A stretch of 64,000 nucleotides of DNA, from assembly GCA_035532735.1 (NCBI GenBank), contig DATKQM010000022.1, positions 3,994-67,993 on the forward strand, in the 5' to 3' direction. Shown here in pieces: positions 43,278 through 52,204 of this stretch. Position numbers and translations under genes: made by a program. Each line of letters opens with the position of its first letter. Positions within the stretch are counted from its first letter, which is position 1. Under the pieces are notes generated by a model. That model worked only from the letters and a program-made list of their open reading frames with translations, was not told the DNA's origin and searched no databases. Source of the stretch: Chersky-840 sp035532735. GTDB lineage: Bacteria; Actinomycetota; Acidimicrobiia; Acidimicrobiales; UBA8190.

Positions 43278-43577
43278 CTTCGTGATTCGCTCATTCTGAC
43301 CATGTGCCCGTCACGGGCCCCGGATCCACCGGGCTGGAGGGCAACGTGAACGGTATCTTCGGTCATTGAGCCCCCCAGCGCGTAGTCGGGGGAGGATGGC
43401 CCTTCTCCGGCGAGTATGGGAACCCCCTCGCCCGACCCCTCGCCGGACCCCTCGCCGGACCCCCGATCGCTCGCCCGAGACGACCCATCGTCTGGTCCGG
43501 ATTGCGGCTCCTCACCGATGCGAGCGATTCTGGACCGGGCACGGCGTACGCGACCGCCTTGCTGACAGGAGAGTGCA
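43278..43577. other. non-coding region with C-rich direct repeats
   Basis: No credible gene is seen here. CCCCTCGCCGGAC-like units occur three times in tandem near 43430-43468. The region lies between divergent genes and should hold both promoters. The + strand gene at 43578 begins after GAGAGTGCA. Confidence 0.5.
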
Positions 43578-44531
43578 ATGGGGGCCCGCCGAGCACGGGA
43601 TGATGAAGTAGCCCGCTGGCGTGAGCACGGGTGGGTCCTCCTCGAGGGTCTCGTCCCCACCCAAGAGATCGACGCGGCGGTGGACGACCTTTACCTGCAG
43701 TTTCCTCGGGCCGAGGAGTACCACGCCGATCCTGTCGGTGAGACCGAACGGCGCCTCGGACGCCCGGCTCCGGTCGACGAATTCCCCTGGCCTCCCAAGG
43801 GCCCGGGATTCCGACACGACCAGCACCGCTGGCAGGGCGCATTCCCGTTCCCGGGCACCGGCGCCCTCAATCGACTCGTCGTCCATCCCTCGATCGTCGA
43901 CTTCGCCACCCGCGCCCTCGACAGTGTCGATATTCGTCTGTACCAGGCACAGGTCTCGGCCAAGTACGCGGGCATCACCAATTACGAACAGCCCATGCAC
44001 ACCGATCGGAACCACTCGTGGCTGCCCGCCATGGGAGAAGCGCCGTGGTGGCATCTCGAGGGTTTCCTCTACCTTTCCGATGTCGGTCCCACCAATGCCC
44101 CCACCCATCTCGTGTCGGTACGCGACTCCACCCATCGGCGAACCACGACACCCCTCGTGATGCCAGACCGAGACCCCGACCTGTACCGGGCCGAGGAGGG
44201 GGCTACCGGGGTGCGGGGTTCGTATCTGGCCTATCGGCCCGACGTCTTTCACCGAGCCGTCGACCTCACCGAGCCCCACGGTGCCCGCTTCCTCTTGAAC
44301 GCCAGCTACAAGGTCGCCGGGCAGGACTGGGTGGGATATCACACCATGCAGTCGCGCTCGACCTCCCCTGACTGGGTGGCCTTCGTCGAACGATCGATAC
44401 CCGACGAGCTGGCGCTGTTCGGGTTCCCACTTCCAGGCCATCCCGTCTGGAGCGCCTCGCTCCTCGACGCCACCCAGCGCCTCTACCCGAAGCTCGATAC
44501 GGCTCCGTGGCGGGTGCTGCTCGGCGACTGA
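43578..44531 (+). CDS. phytanoyl-CoA dioxygenase (PhyH) family protein
   Basis: The 317-residue enzyme has the Fe(II)/2-oxoglutarate triad H141, D143 (QPMHTDRNHSW) and H225 (RPDVFHRAVDL), with an arginine at about 237 for 2-oxoglutarate. The family hydroxylates small molecules or acyl-CoAs. The substrate is unknown and there is no biosynthetic cluster nearby. The ATG at 43578 gives EVARWREHGWVLLEGLVP, the normal family N-terminus. Confidence 0.88.
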   Translation: MGARRARDDEVARWREHGWVLLEGLVPTQEIDAAVDDLYLQFPRAEEYHADPVGETERRLGRPAPVDEFPWPPKGPGFRHDQHRWQGAFPFPGTGALNRLVVHPSIVDFATRALDSVDIRLYQAQVSAKYAGITNYEQPMHTDRNHSWLPAMGEAPWWHLEGFLYLSDVGPTNAPTHLVSVRDSTHRRTTTPLVMPDRDPDLYRAEEGATGVRGSYLAYRPDVFHRAVDLTEPHGARFLLNASYKVAGQDWVGYHTMQSRSTSPDWVAFVERSIPDELALFGFPLPGHPVWSASLLDATQRLYPKLDTAPWRVLLGD

Positions 44532-44618
44532 CCCACGACACACCCGCGGCGTCACCGATAGTGCGCTGAACACGGCGAGTCTCAGGGAATCGAAAGCATG
44601 ACCCGCTACTCGTAGGGC

Positions 44619-45590
44619 TTGGGTGCCTGCCATCTCGACGATGGGAATCGCCTCTCGGAGACGAAAGCGGGGAGTCATGACGGTTGTCTTCACGGCCCCC
44701 GAGGGGGTGTCGGCCCCAATGCAGGTCGATTGGCCCTTCTTGTGGTTGCGATGGGCGTGCTTAGCGCGGCGTGTAGCAGCACGTCCAGTTCCACGGCGTC
44801 ACCCTCGTCAGCTTCATCGGGCTCTTCCACCACGGCGCCGAGCGGTCGACCCGTCGCCTCCGGATCGGTGACCTCGGTGTCGGGTTCGACCATGCATGTC
44901 CAGAGCCAGTTCTCCGGGACGACCTCGGTCACATGGACCTCCGCCACCGTCTTCACCCAGACGTTGTCGGGCACCACCGAGGATGTGGCCATCGGAGCCT
45001 GTATCTCTGTGACCGGAACACCCCCGTCGAGCGCTTCGGCGGCGGGGCCGATCGCAGCCCGCACGATCACCATCAGTGGGACCGGCTCCACGTGTCCGAT
45101 GAGCTCCACGGCCGGCGGCTTCGGCGCAGGGCGTGGCGGCGGTGGGGGATTTGGCGGTGGTGGTGCCGGAGGATTTGGTGGCGGAGGATTTGGTGGCGGA
45201 GGATTTGGTGGCGGAGGCGGCACCTTTTCCCTGGCGTCGGCCTCGGGCAAGGTCACCACCGCTTCGAACTCCGTGGTGACGGTGAACGGCATCGGTCGAA
45301 TCGTCGGCTCGAGTGGAACGTCGAGTGTCGGAACGGACTCTGCTCCGGCCAAGGTGGAGATCGCGACCACTTCGTCCACCACCTTTACGAAGGTCGAGTC
45401 GGCGACATCGACTGCGGTGGTGGTCGGACGCTGCGTGACCGTACTCGGCTCCAAAGCGCCGAGCGGAACGTTGACCGCCACGTCGGTGAGCATCCGGGCC
45501 GCGGGGGCCAACGGATGTGGTGGCTTCGGCGGTCGTGGCGGTGGGGGATTCGGTGGAGGCGGGACGTCAGGAGGATCGAGCTCTGTCTAG
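44619..45590 (+). CDS. glycine-rich DUF5666-like lipoprotein, probably frameshifted near its start
   Basis: The frame encodes a signal sequence (GRLALLVVAMGVLSAAC), a Ser-rich linker, two beta domains of the DUF5666 kind (SGSVTSVSGSTMHVQSQF; SASGKVTTASNSVVTVNGIG) and, between and after them, Gly/Phe runs encoded by a 15-base tandem repeat near 45170-45215. In frame, only a TTG at 44619 is available. A good start (ATG 44677 after GGGGAG) lies in another frame. Adding one base to the five-G run at 44703-44707 would join that ATG to the signal peptide. This suggests a one-base deletion, slippage or sequencing error. Confidence 0.65.
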   Translation: MGACHLDDGNRLSETKAGSHDGCLHGPRGGVGPNAGRLALLVVAMGVLSAACSSTSSSTASPSSASSGSSTTAPSGRPVASGSVTSVSGSTMHVQSQFSGTTSVTWTSATVFTQTLSGTTEDVAIGACISVTGTPPSSASAAGPIAARTITISGTGSTCPMSSTAGGFGAGRGGGGGFGGGGAGGFGGGGFGGGGFGGGGGTFSLASASGKVTTASNSVVTVNGIGRIVGSSGTSSVGTDSAPAKVEIATTSSTTFTKVESATSTAVVVGRCVTVLGSKAPSGTLTATSVSIRAAGANGCGGFGGRGGGGFGGGGTSGGSSSV

Positions 45591-45607
45591 GTGTCTCGTG
45601 GCCGGGC

Positions 45608-46936
45608 TCAGATGAATTTGATCAACTCGATCGCCACGACCGTCCACCCCCCTGCCACGAGCACCCCGGGCACCCTCAAGCGCTGATGTGACGACAGCAA
45701 GATGATGCAGCTGAACAGGTAGAGGTCGTCGAGGCTTCGAAAGCCGACGTCACCCAGCCATATCCCTGGGGCCAGGCTCACGGCCAGGACCCCGTACGCG
45801 AGCCACGCGGCTCGTTCGTAGAGGCGCGCCGCTGTCGTCCGAAGCGCCATCGCTGCCGCCAAGACCACGGCCACGAGGATGAACAGCTCCGCGAACCACA
45901 GCGTCGAGGCCCTCGACGGGAGGAGGCCGAAATAGTGCTGGAATCCCTGCACGAGCCCGTCAAAAGGAGTGCCCAGGTTGTGCTGGCCCGAGGTGAGCAG
46001 CGGCCACGACCCGGTGGCCGAACGTGCCACGAGTTGCCACGCCACGAACGCCAATGCGGGCAGGACCCACGAGATCGTTGGTGTCCGCCCGCCCTCCTCG
46101 TGTGCCGAACCGAGTCCACCCGGCAGCTTTTCCCTCTTGGCCCCGAGCCCTTCGAGGAGGGAGGAAAGTGGCTGTTGCACCGCGAGCAGACCCACGACGA
46201 GCAACGCGGTCTCCCGGCTCAGCACGCCCACACTGAAGGCTGCTCCGGCCAAGATAGATCGGTCTCGACGCAGTGCCACGATTCCGGCCACGACAAAGGT
46301 CGCGGTCACGATCTCGGCAAGATCGCGAGACAAGACCCACACAAACCCGAAGTAGCCGGGGAGCAGGAGCCCCCAACACGAGTGTCGACCCGCGTCCCTG
46401 CCGATCACCGCGCCGAGCGCACCCAGAGCGCCCAACCCGAGCACGTTCACGATGACAAGAGACCACGGCACGAGAGAACTTCGCCCCGCTGCCACCAGCC
46501 ATGCGAATGCGGGGTAGCCGATCCGCTCGAACCGGCTGAGGGTGTCCATCTGGATCCCGAACGCGCTGTGATGGAAGTTGAGCGGGGCGAGGGCCATTCG
46601 GTAATAGAACTGGCCGTCGTATCCCTGGCCCGACGTGACCGGAATGCCTCGCGGGACCCGACCCCGAACGTGATCCCCACCGACGACGATGAACGAAGCG
46701 ATATGCCCACGCCCCGCCACCACGATCCTGGCGCCGGCCACCAGTACCCCCGCAACGAAGGCGATGCCGGCCACCCATCGGGGGCGGTCGACCCGTTGAA
46801 GAACCGACGACAGTTTCCCGGCGCGAGCCACGGTGATCACTCGACGGGGCCCACGCCGTCTCGACGCGCCAACCGCCTCACGACAACGCGCATTCCTGTG
46901 AATCTCCTTGGACCGGTCTGTTACGAGGTGACGCAC
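45608..46936 (-). CDS. polytopic membrane protein, GT-C-like
   Basis: The product of up to 442 residues has about ten hydrophobic helices and an early extracellular loop GQGYDGQFYYRMALAPLNFH, with an acidic D in YDGQFYY. That pattern is seen in GT-C-like glycosyltransferases that use polyprenyl-phosphate sugars. FERIGYPAFAWLVAAG follows, as in that group. No soluble domain is present. The first 35 residues are low-complexity and basic, so a GTG near 46837 may be the real start. The gene converges on the Gly-rich lipoprotein gene with 17 bases between stops. Confidence 0.65.
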   Translation of the reverse strand: MRHLVTDRSKEIHRNARCREAVGASRRRGPRRVITVARAGKLSSVLQRVDRPRWVAGIAFVAGVLVAGARIVVAGRGHIASFIVVGGDHVRGRVPRGIPVTSGQGYDGQFYYRMALAPLNFHHSAFGIQMDTLSRFERIGYPAFAWLVAAGRSSLVPWSLVIVNVLGLGALGALGAVIGRDAGRHSCWGLLLPGYFGFVWVLSRDLAEIVTATFVVAGIVALRRDRSILAGAAFSVGVLSRETALLVVGLLAVQQPLSSLLEGLGAKREKLPGGLGSAHEEGGRTPTISWVLPALAFVAWQLVARSATGSWPLLTSGQHNLGTPFDGLVQGFQHYFGLLPSRASTLWFAELFILVAVVLAAAMALRTTAARLYERAAWLAYGVLAVSLAPGIWLGDVGFRSLDDLYLFSCIILLSSHQRLRVPGVLVAGGWTVVAIELIKFI

Positions 46937-47150
46937 GGCCAGTATTCCCGTCGGTCCAGGTCGAAAGAGGCATGGGGTGTCGCCGCCTGCCGAAGCCGTG
47001 CCCTTGGTGAGTCGCCGTTCGATTTCCCCAGGTCAGAATCCACGTCGACGTGGTCGAGGCATTTTCCAAGAGCCCCGGTCCACAGCTAGATTTCACTTTC
47101 AAGTTGGGTCGCGGGGCGGTGATGCGATCCTTCGAGGTGGCAGGGGGGCA

Positions 47151-48488
47151 ATGAAGGTTGACGGTTGGCATCCCGACCCGTTCGGGATCCATGAGGAGCG
47201 GCTGTTCGCCAACGGCGAGCCGACGCCACTGGTCCGGGACCAAGGCATCGGGTCCATTGACGCACATGCTGCAACGAACACCGGTCCCCCACGCCGGGGG
47301 GCCACACGTCCGACCAAGTCCAGAGTTGCTGTGGCGTCGTTGCTGATCGCCGCCGGTGTAGCTGTTGGTGTTTTCGCGATCGTCCGGGTCGGGGGAAGCG
47401 GAGGTGCCGTCACGACGACGACGGTAAACCCGCTCGTGAGCATGTTCCGCCATCTTCCCCCGCTGACAACGATCATCCCGCCGCAGCGCCAACCCGAGGC
47501 GGCGTCGACAACGACAGCGGGTCCCCTCCAAAGCGCGCTTGCGGCGCTACCACCGTCGACGGTGCCCCCCACCACAGCGCCCCCGACAACCAAGCCACGA
47601 ACAACGAGCACGACGTCCCGGGCTGCAGCATCCACGGCGACGCAACCGGCCAAGCACCCTCCGGCGGTGTCGTCGATCGTCGCGACCACGACCTTGCCGC
47701 TTACGACCATGACGACGTCAGTGGGCGATGCTGATCAACAGTGGTACCTGACCTACGGTTCGGTCTTCAATACCCTCCAGACAGACATCGAACAGCTGGA
47801 TCGAGCGGTCGGTTCGACGCCCCCGAGCTCCTATATGGACGTACGTCCGTACTGGCAGGAGCTCTCCCTCGATGCCAACTACGCCGGCTCTCTTCCCCCC
47901 ATCCCCGACGCGGGCACCCAGTCAGCATGGGCCACCGCACTTCAAGATTTGAGCCAAGGCGCCACGGGATGCATCCTCGGCTCCATCGGCACTCCATCGG
48001 GTGCCGCATTCACGCCCACCATCTTCAATCAGGGGGCGGCCCTCATCACCACCGGGACAACGCAGTTCGACGGAGCGGTCACCTCGGTCGAGGCTGCAGC
48101 GGCGGTGACGTCGGCTCCTTCGCGCCGCCAGGTCCGTGCCTGGAACCAAGCCTATGGGGCGCTGGGGAGCACGCTGCAGGCCGACGCGACCAAGGTGGAC
48201 GCGGCCTTCACCGCGACGTCGTCGTCGGACTATTCCGCTGTCGCTCCACTCTGGCAGCAGCTCTTGAGCGACGCGCAAAGTGCGATGACGGCGCCGCCAA
48301 TCCCCGACAGCCTGATTCAGGGGTACTGGACCACCGCCCTCAATGATCTGATCCAGGGTGCGACCGACTGCATCGGTTCGTCCGAGGCGCTCCCGCCCAA
48401 TCTCTTCGACCGGGGGGTGGCCTCGATGGCGTCGGGCGCCGCCTACCTCCGCACCTCCACGGGGGCGATCCAGAGCCTGGTGGGGTGA
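47151..48488 (+). CDS. membrane-anchored protein with DUF2510-like start and duplicated extracellular domain
   Basis: The ATG after GGGGGG gives 445 residues. The N-terminus GWHPDPFGIHEERLFANGEP resembles DUF2510. A membrane helix (VASLLIAAGVAVGVFAIVRV) and a Thr/Pro stalk of about 120 residues follow. The outer part is an internal duplication: QQWYLTYGSVFNTLQTDIEQ matches RAWNQAYGALGSTLQADATK, and TALQDLSQGATGCI matches TALNDLIQGATDCI. The duplicated domain is helical and I do not recognise it. Confidence 0.7.
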   Translation: MKVDGWHPDPFGIHEERLFANGEPTPLVRDQGIGSIDAHAATNTGPPRRGATRPTKSRVAVASLLIAAGVAVGVFAIVRVGGSGGAVTTTTVNPLVSMFRHLPPLTTIIPPQRQPEAASTTTAGPLQSALAALPPSTVPPTTAPPTTKPRTTSTTSRAAASTATQPAKHPPAVSSIVATTTLPLTTMTTSVGDADQQWYLTYGSVFNTLQTDIEQLDRAVGSTPPSSYMDVRPYWQELSLDANYAGSLPPIPDAGTQSAWATALQDLSQGATGCILGSIGTPSGAAFTPTIFNQGAALITTGTTQFDGAVTSVEAAAAVTSAPSRRQVRAWNQAYGALGSTLQADATKVDAAFTATSSSDYSAVAPLWQQLLSDAQSAMTAPPIPDSLIQGYWTTALNDLIQGATDCIGSSEALPPNLFDRGVASMASGAAYLRTSTGAIQSLVG

Positions 48489-48518
48489 GCAGACCCGGGG
48501 TCAAGGCCCGGGAACCTG

Positions 48519-48761
48519 TCAGCCCGCCTTGTGGCGGTGCAGCCCGCGCTTGATCGCCAGCCTGCTCACGACGGCGGACTTCGCCAGTGTCCACCGGGAC
48601 CCTTCACGGGTTCCCCCACCGGGTGACCTCCGAGGAGAGGGCTCGGGGGCAGCGACCCACGGAGGGTCGTTGAAGAGGTCCACCCTCTGGGTATCAGAGA
48701 AGACCTGCGACGAGTCGAACCACGAGACCGAACTGCCCGGGGACATTCGCTGCCTGCTCAT
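48519..48761 (-). CDS. small hypothetical protein
   Basis: From an ATG at 48761 the 80-residue frame reads MSRQRMSPGSSVSWFDSSQV, then RVDLFNDPPWVAAPEPSPRR, ending SAVVSRLAIKRGLHRHKAG. Composition is protein-like, with a basic helical C-terminus. It fills most of the 346-base gap between convergent neighbours. No ribosome binding site is clear and no family is recognised. Confidence 0.4.
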   Translation of the reverse strand: MSRQRMSPGSSVSWFDSSQVFSDTQRVDLFNDPPWVAAPEPSPRRSPGGGTREGSRWTLAKSAVVSRLAIKRGLHRHKAG

Positions 48762-48834
48762 GCCCGAAATGTAACGCTGCGTGGATTCCCGATCGGGGAT
48801 GGGGCACTCTGAGGACCCCACGAACAACTGAGGT

Positions 48835-50445
48835 TCATCGAATCTCCGCCACGGCTCCTTCCCACCCTCGCAGCGCCAAGTCTTGGTCAAAGGGCTCGCC
48901 GTCGCGCTCGCGACGAGTGCCGATATGGATATGGCCCTGTATCCCTGGAAGCGTCGAGTCGTGGTCGCTCATGTTGAGGACCACGAGCACGCCTTCCCCT
49001 CGGCGCCACGCCCAGATACCCTCGGGCGCCGGCACCGTCGCATAGGCGCCTGAGTGCAGGGCTGGGTTGTGCCGGCGGAGCGTGATGAGATCGCGAGCCA
49101 GGGTGAGCATGGACCCAGGGTCGGCTCGTTGGTTCTCGACGTTGCAGCTCCGGGTTGGGCCCAAGGGGAGCCACGGCCGTGCGTCGGCGGTCGTGAAGCC
49201 GCCTCCGGGCCCGTCGCGCCACGGCATGGGTGTCCGCATGGCGTCTCGACCCGCGTAGGCGGGCCAGTAGCGGACGCCCAGCGGGTCGCGCAGATCGGCC
49301 TGTGAGATCGCGACGTCTTCGAGGCCGATCTCGTCGCCTTGGTACAGCACCGGTGTTCCTCGCAGACAAAGCAAGATGAGCAGCGCAAGGCGGGCTTTGG
49401 CGGGGCTGCCCTCCGCCCATCGCGACGAGAATCGGGCCATGTCGTGGTTCGAGCCCGTCCAGGCCGGCCACGCACCGGGTGGAAGGTGACCCTCGGTGTC
49501 TTCGACGACCGACCGCATGGCGGTGGCATCGAACGGAGCGGTGAGGAACGGGAAGTTGAAGGCGAGATGCAGCTCGTCGCTGCCGTCCCCGTAGTACTTC
49601 GCCAGCTCCTCGACCTTCACCGGGGTCTCCCCGATGAGCGCACGGGGCGTGTCGTAGGAGTCGGCCAGCCGCCTCCAACGTCGGATGACATCGTGGACCT
49701 CGGGTCGGTTGCCGTTGTAGACCGGTCGCTGACCGAAGAGCTGAGCCTCCAAATCGTCTTCCGCGGTCGCCGGTGGGTTGTCCCGGAGCTGCGCGTCTTT
49801 GACGATGATGTTGCACACGTCGATCCGGAAGCCGGCCACGCCTCGGTCGAACCAGAATCGGAGGATGGCGTCGAACTCGTGGCGGACCTCCTCGCTCCAC
49901 CAATTGAGGTCGGGCTGCTCGGCGAGGTGATTGTGGAGGTAGAACTGCCCAGTGGTGGCGTCGAACGTCCAGGCGGGGCCCCCGAAGCTGCTCACCCAAT
50001 TGTTGGGGACAGAGCCATCGGCGTTCGGATCCGACCAGACGTACCAGTCTCGTTTTGGCGCGGTCAGCGAGGAGCGAGAATCGACGAACCAGGGGTGTAG
50101 TTCGCTCGTGTGGTTCGGGACGATGTCGAGCAGCACCCGGATGTCGCGCTGGCCCGCCTCGGTCACCAGGTGGTCGAAGGTCTCCATCGTTCCGAGATCG
50201 GGCTGGACAGCGCGGTAGTCGGCGACGTCGTAGCCCCAGTCCGCGTTGGGCGTCACGGTGATCGGGCTCAGCCAGATCCCATCGATCCCCAGCCACTCAA
50301 GGTGGTCGAGTCGGTCGATGACCCCTTGGAGATCGCCGACGCCGTCACCATTCGAATCCGCGAACGAACGCGTGTAGATCTGGTACAGGACGGCGGGCTT
50401 CCACCACGGTTGCCCCGGTTCCGCTCCGCGGCCGGCGTTGGTCAC
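48835..50445 (-). CDS. GH13 alpha-glucosidase, paralogue of 11919-13544
   Basis: From the GTG at 50445 the 536-residue enzyme has YQIYTRSFADSNGDGVGDLQ, GIWLSPITVTPNADWGYDV, nucleophile in GFRIDVCN, acid/base glutamate in LIGETP and SNHDMARF. It shares long stretches with the enzyme at 11919-13544 (FGQRPVYNGNRPE; RGTPVLYQGDEIGL). The GTG overlaps the stop of the upstream solute-binding gene (GTGA), so the two are coupled, an unusual pairing of a cytoplasmic glucosidase with an anchored binding protein. An in-frame upstream extension lacks family features. Confidence 0.88.
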   Translation of the reverse strand: MTNAGRGAEPGQPWWKPAVLYQIYTRSFADSNGDGVGDLQGVIDRLDHLEWLGIDGIWLSPITVTPNADWGYDVADYRAVQPDLGTMETFDHLVTEAGQRDIRVLLDIVPNHTSELHPWFVDSRSSLTAPKRDWYVWSDPNADGSVPNNWVSSFGGPAWTFDATTGQFYLHNHLAEQPDLNWWSEEVRHEFDAILRFWFDRGVAGFRIDVCNIIVKDAQLRDNPPATAEDDLEAQLFGQRPVYNGNRPEVHDVIRRWRRLADSYDTPRALIGETPVKVEELAKYYGDGSDELHLAFNFPFLTAPFDATAMRSVVEDTEGHLPPGAWPAWTGSNHDMARFSSRWAEGSPAKARLALLILLCLRGTPVLYQGDEIGLEDVAISQADLRDPLGVRYWPAYAGRDAMRTPMPWRDGPGGGFTTADARPWLPLGPTRSCNVENQRADPGSMLTLARDLITLRRHNPALHSGAYATVPAPEGIWAWRRGEGVLVVLNMSDHDSTLPGIQGHIHIGTRRERDGEPFDQDLALRGWEGAVAEIR

Positions 50446-51926
50446 GCCGCCGGCAACGGCTGCCAGTCGTTCACGACGACCCAACACACCCCCTGAGGTA
50501 TGTGGTTCAGGGGGAACTTGCACTGGCTCGAGGGAGGTGAATTGGTGTGCAACCTCACCACGCGATACTCGGTCGGGCCCGAGAACTTGTCGGGCCCGTA
50601 GGTGAGGATGGGGGAGTACCCACCGGGGAAGTTGGAGATCTTGGCCATGGCGGCGTCGAAGGTGCGTCGATCCAGGTGTTGTCCCGCCGCCGTGGCCGCG
50701 GCGGCAAAAAGGCGGATCTCCTGGCACCAACCCTGGACCGGCCCCTGTTCTTCGAGGTAGTAGTTCTGATTCCCCTTCGGAATCTGGGGATAGGCCTTGT
50801 GCCACGCGGTGAAGCAGCTGCGCACGCCGGGGTCATATCCCCCGTCGGCCTCCGGACGCGTGTCGTCGATGCCCCCCAGAGTCTCGGTGGTGAGGCCCTC
50901 TTGCCCGTCGAGGGCTTTCTCGTAGGGGAAGGGAAGGAGGCCGAGTGCCGATTCGATCGACTCCTCGTAGTCCGACAACAAGAGCTTCGGGAAGTACTGC
51001 TGCTGTGTCTCTGCCGCCAGCACGGGAAAGAAGACGTTGAACGGAATGAGGGGGATGACCGAGGTGACCCCGTCGGACCGGAGTTGCTGGACGATCAGGG
51101 GAGCCTGAGCGTCGGTGGACGCGGTGTCGGAAGGGTCCGAGGCGATCGTCTTCACCACGGGCGTGATGCCCGCCCGGCGCAGATCAGGGAGGAGATATTG
51201 GTTCAGCGCGACCTCGTCGCTCGCCCTGTTGCCGGCAACGACGCCGACCTTGACCTGGGCACCGAGAAGCCCGGCGCTGACACCCCAAGCCACGGTGGCC
51301 TGCAGGATGGCGGCATCGTCAGGACCGGTCCACCACAGGTACGGCGCGCCTTGCCGGGTCCAATTGGACACCGTCGTCCATTGGCTGAGCAGGGGGGTGT
51401 GGCCCTCCTGGGTGATGCAGAGCTGGTTGTCGCCGGTCCAGGTCCCGACGCCGTCGAGCACGGCAAAGGCAGGGGCGCTGCCATCGGTCCAGTCCTTGCA
51501 CCAGGCGCGCATCTGGGATTCGTTGGTCGGATCGAAGTTGACGATGCTGGCGTCGATCGTCCTGCCATGGATGCCGCCGGCGTCGTTGATGAGCTTCACG
51601 AATAGCTTGATGGCCTTGTTCTGCTCGCTGTACTCGATGTCCCCGGCGAACCCGAAGTTCGACGCCAGGGACGACAAGTTGGACACGGGGAAGACGACCC
51701 GGATGCTGTGGGCCGTGACTCCGGCGCTACTGGTGCTGGCCTTTACGGCCCCCACGGAGCTGGTGGGCGTGCTGCGGGGCTTGGTCGAGGAGCCGGTCCC
51801 CACGGCGAAGGCGACGCCGAGAACAAGGACGACCGCCAGAGCCACCGACATGATCTGCACGCTGGTCGAGCGCCGCCGGAACCGTCGCCACGATCGCCCC
51901 AGTCGACTTGCTCCCGGGCCGGCCAT
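50442..51926 (-). CDS. membrane-anchored ABC-type (Leu/Ile/Val fold) solute-binding protein
   Basis: The 494-residue protein has a basic N-terminus, one uncleaved-looking helix (IMSVALAVVLVLGVAFAVGT) without a lipobox cysteine, and a type I periplasmic binding fold: IRVVFPVSNLSSLASNFGFA, AIKLFVKLINDAGGIHGRTI and VNFDPTNESQMRAWCKDW. These are typical of branched-chain amino acid receptors (Peripla_BP_6). No permease or ATPase genes are nearby. It may be an orphan receptor feeding a sensor or an unlinked transporter. Confidence 0.8.
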   Translation of the reverse strand: MAGPGASRLGRSWRRFRRRSTSVQIMSVALAVVLVLGVAFAVGTGSSTKPRSTPTSSVGAVKASTSSAGVTAHSIRVVFPVSNLSSLASNFGFAGDIEYSEQNKAIKLFVKLINDAGGIHGRTIDASIVNFDPTNESQMRAWCKDWTDGSAPAFAVLDGVGTWTGDNQLCITQEGHTPLLSQWTTVSNWTRQGAPYLWWTGPDDAAILQATVAWGVSAGLLGAQVKVGVVAGNRASDEVALNQYLLPDLRRAGITPVVKTIASDPSDTASTDAQAPLIVQQLRSDGVTSVIPLIPFNVFFPVLAAETQQQYFPKLLLSDYEESIESALGLLPFPYEKALDGQEGLTTETLGGIDDTRPEADGGYDPGVRSCFTAWHKAYPQIPKGNQNYYLEEQGPVQGWCQEIRLFAAAATAAGQHLDRRTFDAAMAKISNFPGGYSPILTYGPDKFSGPTEYRVVRLHTNSPPSSQCKFPLNHIPQGVCWVVVNDWQPLPAA

Positions 51927-52204
51927 TGCCTCTCCTCACGCTGCCGCTTGTCGTGCCGCCTCGTGGTCGGCCCCGTGCCTGGCGGCCCCAAGATAGACGC
52001 GGGCTACCGCTCGGGCGGTCGACCACGGGGGAGCGGAGGTCGCAGGTACCCCGAACGGCCGGCGTTGTTGAGAAGAACGGCTGGAGTTGTTGAGAAATAG
52101 TGTGCGGGGACGGCACAGGCCGCCCCCGAGCAGGTCGATGATCCAGAGATGAACGCCGTCGCCCGCCCGTGCCGCGAGAGTCCCCCGGCGGCGAGGCAAC
52201 TCTC
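51927..52204. other. intergenic region with GTTGTTGAGAA duplication
   Basis: GTTGTTGAGAA occurs twice about 22 bases apart (near 52063-52097) in the gap between divergent genes. This region carries the promoters for the solute-binding gene and the diguanylate cyclase. No coding capacity was recognised. Confidence 0.4.

Noticed and set aside
50446..50805. N-terminal extension of the second GH13 gene
   Set aside because: It overlaps the solute-binding gene in another frame and lacks GH13 features. The GTG at 50445 gives a normal length and a GTGA coupling.
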